A stretch of 64,000 nucleotides of DNA from an uncultured Candidatus Melainabacteria bacterium (GTDB lineage: Bacteria; Cyanobacteriota; Vampirovibrionia; Gastranaerophilales; Gastranaerophilaceae): the NCBI GenBank assembly GCA_947364235.1, contig CANARY010000004.1:158809-222808 (forward strand). Direction: 5' to 3'. The notes beneath the pieces were generated by a model. It saw nothing but the letters and a program-made list of their open reading frames with translations, was not told the origin of the DNA and did no database searches. Below, piece by piece: positions 50,709-60,483 of the stretch. The first letter of the stretch is position 1. Each line of letters begins with the position of its first letter. The translations under genes and the position numbers were made by a program.

Positions 50709-52961
50709 TTATTTTATAACTGTAAAGAACTTAAACTCAGCAGGCATTAGCTTTCCGAAAGAAAGCGAGTTTGTTGCTGCAACGAATTTTTCTTCCATAT
50801 AATCAGTGCCGTCAAATCTGAATTCTGAAACGATTGAATAATCGCAGGAAAGTTCAATTGTTTTGTCAAAAACTTCTCTGCCTTCTCTGATTTCGACAAC
50901 TCCATTTTCACAGAATTTTTCACTAGGCGAGTTGAAGTTTGCCGCTACAAGAATAGAATTTTTCAGCCCTTCTTTTTGTATCTGCCAAACAACAAATCCG
51001 TCATCATCCTGCCTTATAATGTGAGCTTCTCCATCAGTAATTACAGCTGAATTTTTTACAAATCTGTCAATGGCGTCAAATTTAGCAAAGAAATCATAAT
51101 CTTTTTCGCGTTTCATTGAAACTTCGTTTCCGATAATGTATTCCATACCTGTTTTTGTGAAAGATTCATCTCCGTCAATATACATTACAGGTCTTTGAGC
51201 GTTGCGTCCGCCAGGAAGGAACTTGTATTTAAACCATTTGAACAGTGCGCCTTCAAAACCAAGCTGAGCAGGATATCTGTCAATTGCTTCAAACTCTCCA
51301 TCCTGATTGTTATATGTTTTCAAAATTGAAAGCGGAGTGCTTCTTTTGTGTGAAGAATTGTAGTTTGCAAGATATAAGTTATCTTCTGCAATTGCTTCAG
51401 GAGTTTTATAGCTTTGTGACACAATATCGTTGCCCCAGAGCAAGTCGAAATTCATATCCTGATGATATTCTTTGTAGAAATTATCCCATAGCATATACTC
51501 AGCGAGTACTGCAAAATAAGGGATTTTTTCTTTCATTGCTGAGTTTAGCATTCCAAGAACTTTTCTTGGAGCTCTGTAGCTTATCGGAGTTCCATCTTTC
51601 TCTGAAACTTCGTCAACAATATGGTCAATATGGTCAACTCTAAATCCGTCAAAGTTGAAATTTTCCTGAAGGTTTTTCATATAATCAATAAAGAACTTGA
51701 TTACATCATTGTTATATTTTCCGTTTTCAAGATTTACAAAATAATAAGGAGTTTGGCAGTCAAGATTTGCAAAGTTTGTAACATCTTCTCCGTCAAACTT
51801 GTAGTGTTTAAATGTCGGATAAGAAGCACCTTCACTCATTCTGTCAAACACAGGAACGCCTGCTGAACACCATGCTCCGCCTGGTGCCGGCCACATTCCT
51901 TCTGAAATTAAAGACTGGATAATTTCACCTTGGTTTGTAATTTCATTTTCAGAAAGCTTCTTGCTGCTTCCAGTCACTTTACTGATGATTGATTTTGCTT
52001 TCTTGTGAAGCTTATCTTGAATGCTTCTTTCTAACATAGCATTTGAAAGAAATATTTTTGTATCTTTTAATAAAATATCTATTTCATCAAAAATTTTCTG
52101 ATAGTGTTCGGTTAAATCTCCATAGCTTTCGCCTTTTATTGATTTTTTGTAAATTCCGCTTACTATTGATAAATCATCTTTTGAATACTTATCAGAAAGC
52201 TTTGATGCTGCTTCGTCAACATTTTTAGAAAGCTCGGTTATTAAAGCATTTATATCAAACCATCTTGCACATTCAGGATTTGTAAGAACGATTTTCGAAA
52301 ATCTTCCAGTCTGAGGAAGAATATCATAAATTACTGGATGGCCTGCAAGCTGTGCCATCTGGATAAATAATTTAACCTGTTCATCTGCTCCGAAACCTGT
52401 TTTTTCTTTTATGGCAGAATCTTCTAATGCAGGACTTACATTGCTTGCTGTTGGAAGATAAGCACATCCAAACTCACGCGGATGGAAAGGTATAAGATAC
52501 ATTGTTGTGCCGAAAATATTATTGCTTAAATTTCCGGAAGGAAGGATTAATAACTCTCTTAACCAGTCCATAAATAATCCGCAAGTTTCAGGATTGTTTC
52601 CTAATCCTGCTAGGTTAATCAGCTTGATATCGTGGCCTTCTTTTTGAAGCCAGCTTGAATTTTTAACGTTGTTCCTTGCAAGAACACTTGTCTTTGAAAA
52701 ATTGAAGCTGCCGTTTTCAAAAACTCCATTTGAAGCCCATTTTGATTCAAGCGCAAATAAAACTTCTGCATCAGACAATTCTTCTAATGCTTTAACTTGA
52801 GGATAAGGAAGGTATCCGTATTTTTCCACTGTTGATTTTAAATACTCTTTTCTGTCTTCTGGAATATTATCGAAAGAATGTATTTCTTTTAACTTAGAGT
52901 AAAAATTGTTTAAATTTTCACAAACATTTACTGCTTCTTTTTTAAACAAAAAATCTAACAT
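50709..52961 (-). CDS. GH13-type alpha-glucan-active enzyme
   Basis: A 750-residue protein with the GH13 catalytic signatures: FDGFRVDHID (nucleophile D443), VLAEY (acid/base E488) and NNQD (transition-state D554). The normal DxxxNH region I is degenerate (YDILPQTG at 212-219). About 300 residues precede the visible barrel, including a helical insertion at 240-345. A beta domain ends the protein (VVWQIQKEGLKNSILVAANF). There is no signal peptide, so it acts on internal glycogen or imported oligosaccharides. It could be an amylase, a glucanotransferase or a phosphorylase-like member. GAAGGAG precedes the ATG. Confidence 0.8.
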   Translation of the reverse strand: MLDFLFKKEAVNVCENLNNFYSKLKEIHSFDNIPEDRKEYLKSTVEKYGYLPYPQVKALEELSDAEVLFALESKWASNGVFENGSFNFSKTSVLARNNVKNSSWLQKEGHDIKLINLAGLGNNPETCGLFMDWLRELLILPSGNLSNNIFGTTMYLIPFHPREFGCAYLPTASNVSPALEDSAIKEKTGFGADEQVKLFIQMAQLAGHPVIYDILPQTGRFSKIVLTNPECARWFDINALITELSKNVDEAASKLSDKYSKDDLSIVSGIYKKSIKGESYGDLTEHYQKIFDEIDILLKDTKIFLSNAMLERSIQDKLHKKAKSIISKVTGSSKKLSENEITNQGEIIQSLISEGMWPAPGGAWCSAGVPVFDRMSEGASYPTFKHYKFDGEDVTNFANLDCQTPYYFVNLENGKYNNDVIKFFIDYMKNLQENFNFDGFRVDHIDHIVDEVSEKDGTPISYRAPRKVLGMLNSAMKEKIPYFAVLAEYMLWDNFYKEYHQDMNFDLLWGNDIVSQSYKTPEAIAEDNLYLANYNSSHKRSTPLSILKTYNNQDGEFEAIDRYPAQLGFEGALFKWFKYKFLPGGRNAQRPVMYIDGDESFTKTGMEYIIGNEVSMKREKDYDFFAKFDAIDRFVKNSAVITDGEAHIIRQDDDGFVVWQIQKEGLKNSILVAANFNSPSEKFCENGVVEIREGREVFDKTIELSCDYSIVSEFRFDGTDYMEEKFVAATNSLSFGKLMPAEFKFFTVIK

Positions 52962-53103
52962 AGGGCTTCTCCTTCAAAATTTGTGATTGTTTGGATTCTG
53001 TATACAAGGATGATATCATGCATACATATTTTTTACAAACAAACGTAAACAATTGTTAAGCAAAGTTTTTCTGGGCGCAAATTTTTTATTCAGTGTTTTT
53101 ACA

Positions 53104-54480
53104 ATGATTATGAAAGTCGCATCCGTATCAAATTATAATCATCCTGTTTGTGCTTCAAAAAGAAATTTGCATCAGGATTTTTTACCGGTATTTAAATCTG
53201 CCGGTTATAAACAAATAGACGGAGTTTCAAAAATTTTTAATCGTATTTTAAAGAAAAGTTTGTGTGAATGTAGCTTTTCTGCATTAGAAGGAGTTCAAAG
53301 AGGGCTGAAAACTTTTAAAGGGCTTTCAATTAAACAGATGGCGTTTGCTTTTACAGACTTGCATTCAATAAATATGATGAGCGGATGTACAAATCATTGC
53401 TTGCATTGTTATGCGAATGCTCAGCCGTTTATTAGAAGATATCCGTTTGAAGATTTAGTTCAAATATGTTCTGATGCAAAAGAGTTTAAAAATAGAACTG
53501 GTATTAATCTGGCTCATCATCACGGACAGCCTTACATAGATATGTCTTTTGATGCTGATGCTTTGGATTGTCATTTGTATGACAGTAATGGCTGTAAACA
53601 CGATTTTATTGAAATCGCAAAAATTATGCATGAAGGTTTAGGATATAAACCTGTTTTTGATACAAATGGATGGGAGTTGAATGATAAAGACAAGCAAAAA
53701 AGGGCTGAGGAGTATGTTCAAAAGCTTATGGAGGATAAAAATTATAAAAATTTTTATCAAATAAATATTTCAATAAATCCGTTCAGTCCAAAGTATACAA
53801 AAGTTTTAAATTCCGGATATCCTTTGGATGAACTTTTTACTCCGCTTAAAAAAATTGGTGTTGAAGATAACCGTCCAGAGGATTTAAAAAAGGCTGGAGA
53901 TATATATTTAGAATATTTAAAAAAGACAGCAAATATTTTATATACGTTTAAGCCTCTTTTAAAAGCAAAAAACTTTTCGGTTATAGTAAGGGCTTTAGAT
54001 AATAAAATTACAGAGATGAAAGGTTATCGTATTGAAGATTTTGCTCTTACGCTTCAGCATTTGTATGCGCAGCTTTATCTTATGTATGTAATTTCAGGCA
54101 AAATGAGCGAAAAAGAATTTAAAAAATATGGTGATTTATTAGGCTGCGTCGGAGGGAAGGTGTTTTCATCCGGCAGAATGGAAAAGTTTTACAGAGTAAA
54201 AAATAAAAACAGTGAAGTTGACGGAATTATGAATATTGATGAAGAGAGATTAGTATCATATATGAATTTAGAACGCATAAAATGTTCCGGCAGTCTTGCA
54301 AAAGCAAATAGAAGATATTTGAAAATGATAGCACCGGATGGTAAAGTTTATATTTATGATAATTATGTACTTGTTCCTACTGATGTTCGGATAAAAACAT
54401 CAATTCCTGATGTTTCCAGACCGTTTAGCATTCCAGTTGAAAAATTTACTGTAACTGACCGGATGCTTGATTTAATTTAA
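53104..54480 (+). CDS. Radical SAM protein of unknown function
   Basis: About 458 residues from the ATG at 53104; a TTG at 53053 and an ATG at 53110 are alternatives, none with a clear ribosome binding site. The cluster motif is GCTNHCLHCYANA (CxxxCxxC), near residue 92-100 from this start, in a TIM-barrel fold (MSFDADALD, PVFDTNGWEL, NISINPFSPKYTK). There are no obvious SPASM cysteines, though ERIKCSGSLAKANR lies late. The N-terminus (MKVASVSNYNHPVCASKRNL) looks like those of the small SFK proteins. Substrate unknown; it is a stand-alone gene before rpsB. Confidence 0.82.
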   Translation: MIMKVASVSNYNHPVCASKRNLHQDFLPVFKSAGYKQIDGVSKIFNRILKKSLCECSFSALEGVQRGLKTFKGLSIKQMAFAFTDLHSINMMSGCTNHCLHCYANAQPFIRRYPFEDLVQICSDAKEFKNRTGINLAHHHGQPYIDMSFDADALDCHLYDSNGCKHDFIEIAKIMHEGLGYKPVFDTNGWELNDKDKQKRAEEYVQKLMEDKNYKNFYQINISINPFSPKYTKVLNSGYPLDELFTPLKKIGVEDNRPEDLKKAGDIYLEYLKKTANILYTFKPLLKAKNFSVIVRALDNKITEMKGYRIEDFALTLQHLYAQLYLMYVISGKMSEKEFKKYGDLLGCVGGKVFSSGRMEKFYRVKNKNSEVDGIMNIDEERLVSYMNLERIKCSGSLAKANRRYLKMIAPDGKVYIYDNYVLVPTDVRIKTSIPDVSRPFSIPVEKFTVTDRMLDLI

Positions 54481-54493
54481 CATTTGTAACGGT

Positions 54494-54522
54494 TTTACTT
54501 GCCTTGAAAGCATGTTTATACT
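54494..54522 (+). promoter_or_regulatory. rpsB-tsf promoter
   Basis: TTTACT (54494-54499), 17 nt, TATACT (54517-54522). It leaves a leader of about 105 nt before rpsB, long enough to hold an S2-autoregulatory structure, although I see no clear known element. Confidence 0.55.
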
Positions 54523-54637
54523 ACGATAATTTTGGTTGTATGTTTCGATAGGTATAACCCTAGTCTATAAATAGCTTAATTTTAGATGGAAATGTACAGC
54601 CCGTAGTAAAACAAGTTAAAAAACAAAGGAGACAAAG

Positions 54638-55396
54638 ATGTCAGTAGCATCACTTATTGAACTTTTAGAAGCAGGCGTTCACTTCGGACACCAGACACAG
54701 CACTGGAACCCAAAAATGAAACCGTATATTTACGGAGCAAGAAATGGTATTTATATTCTTGATTTAAGAAAAACTACCGAATTATTGGATGCAGCTTATG
54801 ATGTAGTAAGAGAATACGCAGCAAAAGGAAGAAATGTTCTTTTTGTTGGTACTAAAAAGCAAGCAGCTGAAGTTGTTGCAGAAGAAGCAGCAAGAGTTGG
54901 TGCTTATTATATCAATAGAAGATGGTTAGGCGGTATGTTAACAAACTTTGAAACAATCAGAGGCAGAGTTAACAAACTTAGAGAAATGGAAGATTTCATT
55001 TCTTCAGGCCACATCGAAAAATTACCTAAAAAAGAACAAGCTCAATTAAACAGACAGCTTTCTAAGTTAAGCAAAACTTTAGGCGGTATTAAAGAAATGC
55101 GCGGTTTACCGGATGTTATTTTTGTAGTTGACCAAGCAAAAGAAGACATTGCAATTGCAGAAGCTAACAAATTAAATATTCCTGTAATCTGTTTAGCTGA
55201 TACAAATGCTAATCCAGACGGCATCAACTATATTATTCCTGGTAATGATGATGCTATTCGTTCAATTAAGTTAATTACTTCTAAACTTGCTGATGCAGTT
55301 CTTGAAGGAAAGCAGTTAAGAGAAAACAACGCTGTTAAAGGCAAGGCTGAATCAATTACAGCTGCTGATGCAGGCGTAGAAGCTGCTTCTGTATAA
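54638..55396 (+). CDS. rpsB: 30S ribosomal protein S2
   Basis: A 252-residue S2. Hallmarks: [69 protein letters not shown] and [18 protein letters not shown] lies ahead of the ATG. It is followed by tsf, the usual order. The Ala/Glu-rich tail is lineage-variable. Confidence 0.98.
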   Translation: MSVASLIELLEAGVHFGHQTQHWNPKMKPYIYGARNGIYILDLRKTTELLDAAYDVVREYAAKGRNVLFVGTKKQAAEVVAEEAARVGAYYINRRWLGGMLTNFETIRGRVNKLREMEDFISSGHIEKLPKKEQAQLNRQLSKLSKTLGGIKEMRGLPDVIFVVDQAKEDIAIAEANKLNIPVICLADTNANPDGINYIIPGNDDAIRSIKLITSKLADAVLEGKQLRENNAVKGKAESITAADAGVEAASV

Positions 55397-55409
55397 AAAA
55401 AATAATATT

Positions 55410-55430
55410 TAAGGGGCAGCTTGCCCCTTA
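55410..55430 (+). terminator. Hairpin between rpsB and tsf
   Basis: A 9-bp stem (TAAGGGGCA / TGCCCCTTA) with a GCT loop, followed by TCTTAAAT, too short a T-tract for a strong terminator. It could partly reduce or process the rpsB-tsf message. Confidence 0.6.
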
Positions 55431-55452
55431 TCTTAAATAAGGAGAATTATAA

Positions 55453-56316
55453 ATGAATATTACAGCTACAATGGTAAAAGAACTTCGTGATAAAACTGGT
55501 GCCGGCATGATGGATGCTAAAAAAGCTTTAATTGAAGTTGACGGTGATATGGAAAAAGCAATGGAAGTTTTACGTCAAAAAGGTATCGCTTCTGCTGAAA
55601 AGAAAATGGGTAGAATTGCTGCAGAAGGAAGAATTGGTTCTTTCGTTTCTGATTCTTGCGGTGCTATGATTGAAGTTAACTGTGAAACTGACTTTGTTGC
55701 AAAGAACGAAGAATTTATCGAATTAACAAATAATCTTGCTCAATTTGTTGCAGAATCTAATCCTGCAAGCGTTGAAGCTTTTGTTTCTTCAACTTGCCCT
55801 AAATGCGGTAAGACAATTGAAGAAATTTTAAAAGAAAAAATTGCTTCAATTGGAGAAAAAATTACAGTAAGAAGATTTGTAAGATATGAAGGCAGCGCAG
55901 CTACTTACATTCATAACGGTAAGATTGGTGTATTGCTTTCAACAGATAACAAAGATGAAGCTCTTGCAAAAGATGTTTGCTTGCATATCGCTTCTTCTGC
56001 TCCTGAATTCGTTTCAAGAAAAGATATTCCTGCTTCTGTAATTGAAGAAGAAACAAGGATTGAAATGGGTAAAGAAGATTTGGCTAACAAACCTGAGCAA
56101 ATCAGAGCTAAGATTGTTGAAGGACGTGTAAACAAATTGATGGCTCAAAAATGTTTAGTAGAACAGCCGTTTGTTAAGAACCCTGAACAAACAATTGAAC
56201 AATTAGTAAGCGGTAAGTTTGCTATTATTAAGTTTGACAGATTTGTTCTTGGCGAAGGTCTTGAAAAGAGAAATGATAACTTCGCTGATGAAGTTATGAG
56301 CCAGTTAGGCAAATAG
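55453..56316 (+). CDS. tsf: Elongation factor Ts
   Basis: A 287-residue nucleotide-exchange factor for EF-Tu. The UBA-like N-domain has LRDKTGAGMMDAKKAL, and the core TDFV motif is VNCETDFVAKNEEF. The core domains follow. AAGGAG precedes the ATG. Unusual is CPKCGK near residue 116, in the region between core subdomains, along with two more Cys (SDSCGAM and VCLHIAS), which might bind metal or form a redox pair. Confidence 0.97.
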   Translation: MNITATMVKELRDKTGAGMMDAKKALIEVDGDMEKAMEVLRQKGIASAEKKMGRIAAEGRIGSFVSDSCGAMIEVNCETDFVAKNEEFIELTNNLAQFVAESNPASVEAFVSSTCPKCGKTIEEILKEKIASIGEKITVRRFVRYEGSAATYIHNGKIGVLLSTDNKDEALAKDVCLHIASSAPEFVSRKDIPASVIEEETRIEMGKEDLANKPEQIRAKIVEGRVNKLMAQKCLVEQPFVKNPEQTIEQLVSGKFAIIKFDRFVLGEGLEKRNDNFADEVMSQLGK

Positions 56317-56330
56317 TTTAAAAAACAAAA

Positions 56331-56356
56331 GGCGCGCGGTCTATAGACCGCGCGCC
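56331..56356 (+). terminator. Strong terminator after tsf
   Basis: A perfect 26-bp palindrome (GGCGCGCGGTCTA and complement), with A4 before and T6 after. The next ATG (56371) is just after the T-run. Confidence 0.95.
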
Positions 56357-56370
56357 TTTTTTAGTTAATT

Positions 56371-56979
56371 ATGAATACATTTAATTTTGCGCGGGATGCG
56401 CTCAGATACATTATTAAAGAAAACGAAATACAAGAAATTTATGTCCCGTATTATTTATGTGATGTGATACGGCATACTGTTGTGGCTGAAGGTGCAAAAC
56501 CTTTGTTTTATCATATTGATGATAATTTTATGCCGCTCAAAGAATTTTCAAAAGACAGTTATATTATTTACCCCAATTATTTCGGTATTTGTGATAAGAA
56601 TGTAGATAAACTTATTGACATTTATCCAAGGCTTATTGTTGATAATGCGCACGCATTTTATTCTAAGCCGAGAGGGTTTGCAGCGATTTATTCACCTCAT
56701 AAATTTAAGGGGGTAAATGTAAATCGAAGAAAGGAATTTGATAAATATCATGAATTATATGGAATGAAAAATTTGTTAAAAATCGACATTCCTGACGATG
56801 CTATTCCTTTTTGTTATCCTTTTTTTGCTTCAGACGTGGAAGAAGCTGATGAATTGGTAAAGACTTTAACGAAACAAGGCTTAACGATATACAGGTATTG
56901 GAATTCTTTGCCTGAGAGTTATAATGAGTATAAGTTTTATTCGAGGCTTGTTCCTTTGCCTTTGAATACGATAAATTAG
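56371..56979 (+). CDS. Shortened DegT/EryC1-type aminotransferase
   Basis: A 202-residue protein matching two ends of a DegT/DnrJ/EryC1 PLP enzyme. The N-terminal part has IYVPYYLCDVIRHTV, YPNYFGI and DNAHAFYSKP; SPHKFKG holds the likely PLP lysine. The C-terminal domain has PFCYPF and IYRYWNSLPE, ending LVPLPLN. Full-length relatives, as I recall them, have 330-400 residues: the segment between SPHKFKG and NRRKEF, about 80 residues or more, is missing. The ATG lacks a ribosome binding site and is right after the tsf terminator, so expression is uncertain. It stops 1 nt from the convergent terL. It may be a relic, or a minimal form. Confidence 0.65.
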   Translation: MNTFNFARDALRYIIKENEIQEIYVPYYLCDVIRHTVVAEGAKPLFYHIDDNFMPLKEFSKDSYIIYPNYFGICDKNVDKLIDIYPRLIVDNAHAFYSKPRGFAAIYSPHKFKGVNVNRRKEFDKYHELYGMKNLLKIDIPDDAIPFCYPFFASDVEEADELVKTLTKQGLTIYRYWNSLPESYNEYKFYSRLVPLPLNTIN

Positions 56980-56980
56980 G

Positions 56981-58282
56981 TTAACCTTTAAGTCTCCAGT
57001 AATATTCCACCAGATAACTTATTGCATCAAAAGGATGCTCAAGAAATTTATAATCACGGTTTGACTTTATCTGGGTATGTGTAGGAACATCAACTACGCT
57101 TGTACCTTCTTTGAAAGAAAGATTGTATATATTATACAAAATCCATTTGCATTTACGCGGGTCAATAAAAATATGCCTCTCCCCTTTTACATTTTTAACT
57201 CGTGCATTAAATGCAGATATTCTATTCAAAATAGGCGGATTATATTCACGAAGTTTGAATTTTATTTTGTCGTAACCGTGATTTTTTAAAGCATTTTTAA
57301 TTATGACATAATTTGTGTATTCGCTTTGAGTACTTCTGTTATCACCTGAAGCATCTCCGTTGATTATAATTTCTGATTTATGTTTTGGATAACGCCTGAT
57401 AAACTCTTCTATGCATTGTTGGGTTGAAGTATTTTCAATAACAATTTCATCAAAGAAATATACATTTTCATTGTCTTTATGTGCAAGCGCCCAGCACATC
57501 GGATCTACGTTAAAGTCGCAGGTTAAATGCAGCGGCAAGTTAGGATTATATTTTAGTTTTAATTTGTTTTCTTCTCCAAAACCTTTTACAACTAGTCCTG
57601 ATGAATAATCTCCGAATTCTCCGAGTACGTTGATTTTGTAGTATTCTTCATCAAAACTTTCTTTCATAGACTGGATAAAATGTTTGGGTAAATAGATGTT
57701 GTTGGTTGTAGGGGCAATAATAAGCCTGTAGTTTTCTTTTGAATGTTCAACAAATCTTTGATATATCCAGCCTTTGTCAGCTTGCGGGTTTGTATGCCCA
57801 AAAAGTCTATACCTGAAATCTACCCAATTATTTCCTCTGTAGGTGTTTCTAAGACGTCCTAAAAGTTGTTTGAAAGAAGAGTCTGTTATTTGTGAAGCTT
57901 CTTCGATTTCTGCCCAGTGTAAGTTTAAAGATTTAAATTTTTCAGGATCTTCAAGTGCAGAGAATAAGATTTCAGAACCGTTAGAAAAACGTATTATTTT
58001 ATCAACTTTATTGTATTCATAATCTTTATCTATCAAATATCCTAAAGCTTTAAGATGGTCGAGGTAAGAAACGAGAGTAGTTTTTCTTACAAGTTCATAT
58101 TCTTTTGCGCCAACCAGTCCTCGGCAGCCGGGGTATTTTTTTGCAAGAAGGATGCCAAGAAGCGAACCGCACCAAGTTTTACCGCTGCCGTATCCTCCCT
58201 GATAAATTGCAACATCAAGAGAATTTGAGTGCGGAATTTCTATGAATTCTTTTTGTTTGTCTAAAAGCTTGTACTTTACCAT
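56981..58282 (-). CDS. terL: Phage terminase large subunit
   Basis: A 433-residue packaging motor-nuclease. Walker A GGYGSGKT is at 29-36, Walker B near 121-129 (LHWAEIEEA) and the RNase-H-like nuclease has CDFNVDP (D256), GDASGD (D310) and a third acid near the end (HPFDAISY). It is intact. It is the last gene of the minus-strand cassette and overlaps the DUF1353 gene by 7 nt. A small subunit is not identified in this window. Confidence 0.92.
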   Translation of the reverse strand: MVKYKLLDKQKEFIEIPHSNSLDVAIYQGGYGSGKTWCGSLLGILLAKKYPGCRGLVGAKEYELVRKTTLVSYLDHLKALGYLIDKDYEYNKVDKIIRFSNGSEILFSALEDPEKFKSLNLHWAEIEEASQITDSSFKQLLGRLRNTYRGNNWVDFRYRLFGHTNPQADKGWIYQRFVEHSKENYRLIIAPTTNNIYLPKHFIQSMKESFDEEYYKINVLGEFGDYSSGLVVKGFGEENKLKLKYNPNLPLHLTCDFNVDPMCWALAHKDNENVYFFDEIVIENTSTQQCIEEFIRRYPKHKSEIIINGDASGDNRSTQSEYTNYVIIKNALKNHGYDKIKFKLREYNPPILNRISAFNARVKNVKGERHIFIDPRKCKWILYNIYNLSFKEGTSVVDVPTHTQIKSNRDYKFLEHPFDAISYLVEYYWRLKG

Positions 58283-58728
58283 CTACAGAACCTCTGATAT
58301 ATATCAACTGAATTTTTCATAAAATATCTTTTACATTTATTAACTTTGCTTACTTTTAAAAGCGCATCAAATACACAACTTGAAAAATGCCTGTCATTAT
58401 CAATATAATGATGATTTTCACATAAAACATCGTGAATTAAAGATGGAATTAAAAACTTCGGGTCAGTTTTTGGACCTATATCACGCCAAAAAAGACGGGG
58501 TATAGAAGCCCCGTCCCAGCAGTAATTTTCTTTGATAGAAAATTCGTATTTTTTGTTTTTTTTGAAATCTAAAAGCTTTACATTTAGCTTTCTTTTATTC
58601 TCAAAAGGATATTTCAGAATTGCATTTTTTTCTAAGTTAGTCATTGATGGTAAAGGATATTGCATTTTTACAATAGGCTGAATGCTAAAAAAAATAGCCA
58701 AATTTTTATCATTATACCATTCTATCAT
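58276..58728 (-). CDS. DUF1353 phage protein
   Basis: A 150-residue phage protein. NYCWDGASIPRLFW followed by DPKFLIPSLIHDVLC matches the DUF1353 signature WDGASIP...DP.FL..S.IHD.LC, common in phage structural regions and suspected of being a tail or lysis-associated enzyme. It overlaps terL by 7 nt and the upstream gene by 17 nt. Confidence 0.82.
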   Translation of the reverse strand: MIEWYNDKNLAIFFSIQPIVKMQYPLPSMTNLEKNAILKYPFENKRKLNVKLLDFKKNKKYEFSIKENYCWDGASIPRLFWRDIGPKTDPKFLIPSLIHDVLCENHHYIDNDRHFSSCVFDALLKVSKVNKCKRYFMKNSVDIYQRFCRW

Positions 58729-59137
58729 TTTTTAATTCTCCGTTTTTGAATAAATAATCTAAGTCTTCTGATGAATAACCTAAAATTGCACCAATTTGGT
58801 TAATCCAAGGATTGCCGCGGAAGAAATTGTTTGCTTTAAGCTCAATTTTCAACGCCTTTACATCAATATCCGGATTGTCTTTTACAAGCTCTAAAATATC
58901 CTCAAAATCGATTCCTTTAGCTTTGTAAATAGCTCTTTCGACGTCAGCAGCAGTAAGAGAAAGCATATTTAAATGCTCACGCTCCTGAGCCTGAAGCTCT
59001 TCTTCTGTAAATCCAAGAGCTTGTAAACCATCTTCTATCTCCTTAATTGTGTAACCAAGCTTGTGGTTGTTCTCTACAATGAAGTTTAATCTCTCATTTT
59101 CTGTATATGGTTTATTTAATATAGCTTTAATTTCCAT
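58712..59137 (-). CDS. Phage hypothetical protein
   Basis: From the ATG with AAAGGA upstream it has 141 residues. Residues 1-40 (KAILNKPYTENERLNFIVENN) resemble small phage tail-region proteins seen in Clostridia and gut phages, from memory. The rest is helical and acidic. It lies 14 nt after the fibre gene. A start 14 codons earlier has no Shine-Dalgarno. Confidence 0.75.
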   Translation of the reverse strand: MEIKAILNKPYTENERLNFIVENNHKLGYTIKEIEDGLQALGFTEEELQAQEREHLNMLSLTAADVERAIYKAKGIDFEDILELVKDNPDIDVKALKIELKANNFFRGNPWINQIGAILGYSSEDLDYLFKNGELKNDRMV

Positions 59138-59151
59138 TTCTTTTATCCTTT

Positions 59152-60483
59152 CTAATATATGTAACCCTGCGCATGCCAATTCCCACTAAATCCACCGTCA
59201 GAGAGTTGTATACCGGATTTTGTTTTTGATTTTAGATAGTAAGCTGCAGTATGATAAGCGCTAGTGTTGTTTACACTGTTGTAATATATTACAAAACAGT
59301 AATTAGTATTATTAAACATTTTTAAAAATGTTACATTTACACTCCCCGCTTGTTTTACTCCGCCCTGCTCACACCAGCCGTCAGACCAAATCCTATACCA
59401 GCTGTTACCGCTTTGATAAGTCTCTGTGATGTAAGCTTTGACGCTTGATGAATCGAGCTTACCGGCAAGCTGTTCTGCTATACTGCCTGTATTAATAAGA
59501 TTTGTATTCTGAACAGTTTCTCCAACGTAATAATACAATTTATCATTATTTTTAGGCTTGTAATATTTACCTTCCGTAAAAACAGAACTTCCTGCAGCAT
59601 TAACAACATCACCTTTTTTTAATAATAATTGCGTTGTGTCTGACCCAACTGTATAACCAGCTATGTTTTTGAAGGCGATACAGCTTTTACCATTAACTGT
59701 AATATATCCGTTATTATTTTCGTTCTCTCTTCTTTCACATGTAACAAACACATAACTGTCATAAGGTACTGTAAAAGGAAGGCTTGAAATCGTTTGTTCA
59801 GAATTCCAGTCGATGTATATGCTGTTTTCTTTTTGCAGCGGCAGTCTGAAAGTTTCATCTGCTGTATTAATAACCCAGTCAAAATCTGAGTAATCGTCTG
59901 ATGAAGTTGTAAAACTATCTGTGTTTGAGTTTAATTGTTCTAAACACCAATTGTAGTAATCTGGATAAACTGCTTTACTGTTCCATTGTCCTTCTGATTT
60001 CAGCCAGCTTAAATTGTTAGGTGCAACGTTAAAATAATGGCTCATGCCTAAGAAAAACGGATTGTTAAGTTCTTCTGAAACTGCATTTTTTATTGTTTCT
60101 ATACCAGCTTCTGTTAAATTTGATAAATTTGCATTTGCTGGATTAATACTAAGTATTTGGTTGACTTTTTCCGTCGCAGCTTGTATTTGCTGCAAGCCGG
60201 CTGTATTAACTGCTTCAATTGTTTCTTCTTGTTTTTCCTGAATATTATTTAAAATTTCTTGCTCTTGTGAGCTTAGTGTATTTTGAGTATCATTAAATAC
60301 TTGGTTAATTTCTTCTAATTTTTGGGATGCAATATCAGCTTGTTGTTTTGCTTTACGTGCTGATTCTTTTGCATCCAGGCTATAATATTCCAGCGGATTA
60401 TTATTTACTTTACATGCAGCTTGGGGTTCTGTTGATGAAACAGATATTTGGTTTTTATTTGTACTAGTTGTTATTTTTAGCAT
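59152..60483 (-). CDS. Phage tail-fibre-like protein 1
   Basis: A 443-residue protein. Residues 30-115 are Ala/Gln/Glu-rich coiled coil (trimeric stalk). The last 95 residues (SGNSWYRIWSDGWCEQGG, VNVTFLKMF, NYCFVIYY) form the type of distal domain that ends many fibres. This end is similar to that of the 60870 protein. Host-receptor binding is expected. It is 1 nt overlapped with the BppU-like gene. Confidence 0.82.
   Translation of the reverse strand: MLKITTSTNKNQISVSSTEPQAACKVNNNPLEYYSLDAKESARKAKQQADIASQKLEEINQVFNDTQNTLSSQEQEILNNIQEKQEETIEAVNTAGLQQIQAATEKVNQILSINPANANLSNLTEAGIETIKNAVSEELNNPFFLGMSHYFNVAPNNLSWLKSEGQWNSKAVYPDYYNWCLEQLNSNTDSFTTSSDDYSDFDWVINTADETFRLPLQKENSIYIDWNSEQTISSLPFTVPYDSYVFVTCERRENENNNGYITVNGKSCIAFKNIAGYTVGSDTTQLLLKKGDVVNAAGSSVFTEGKYYKPKNNDKLYYYVGETVQNTNLINTGSIAEQLAGKLDSSSVKAYITETYQSGNSWYRIWSDGWCEQGGVKQAGSVNVTFLKMFNNTNYCFVIYYNSVNNTSAYHTAAYYLKSKTKSGIQLSDGGFSGNWHAQGYIY

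Noticed and set aside
54523..54637. Ribosomal protein S2 leader RNA
   Set aside because: The leader length fits but I cannot identify the paired elements of the known motif with confidence.
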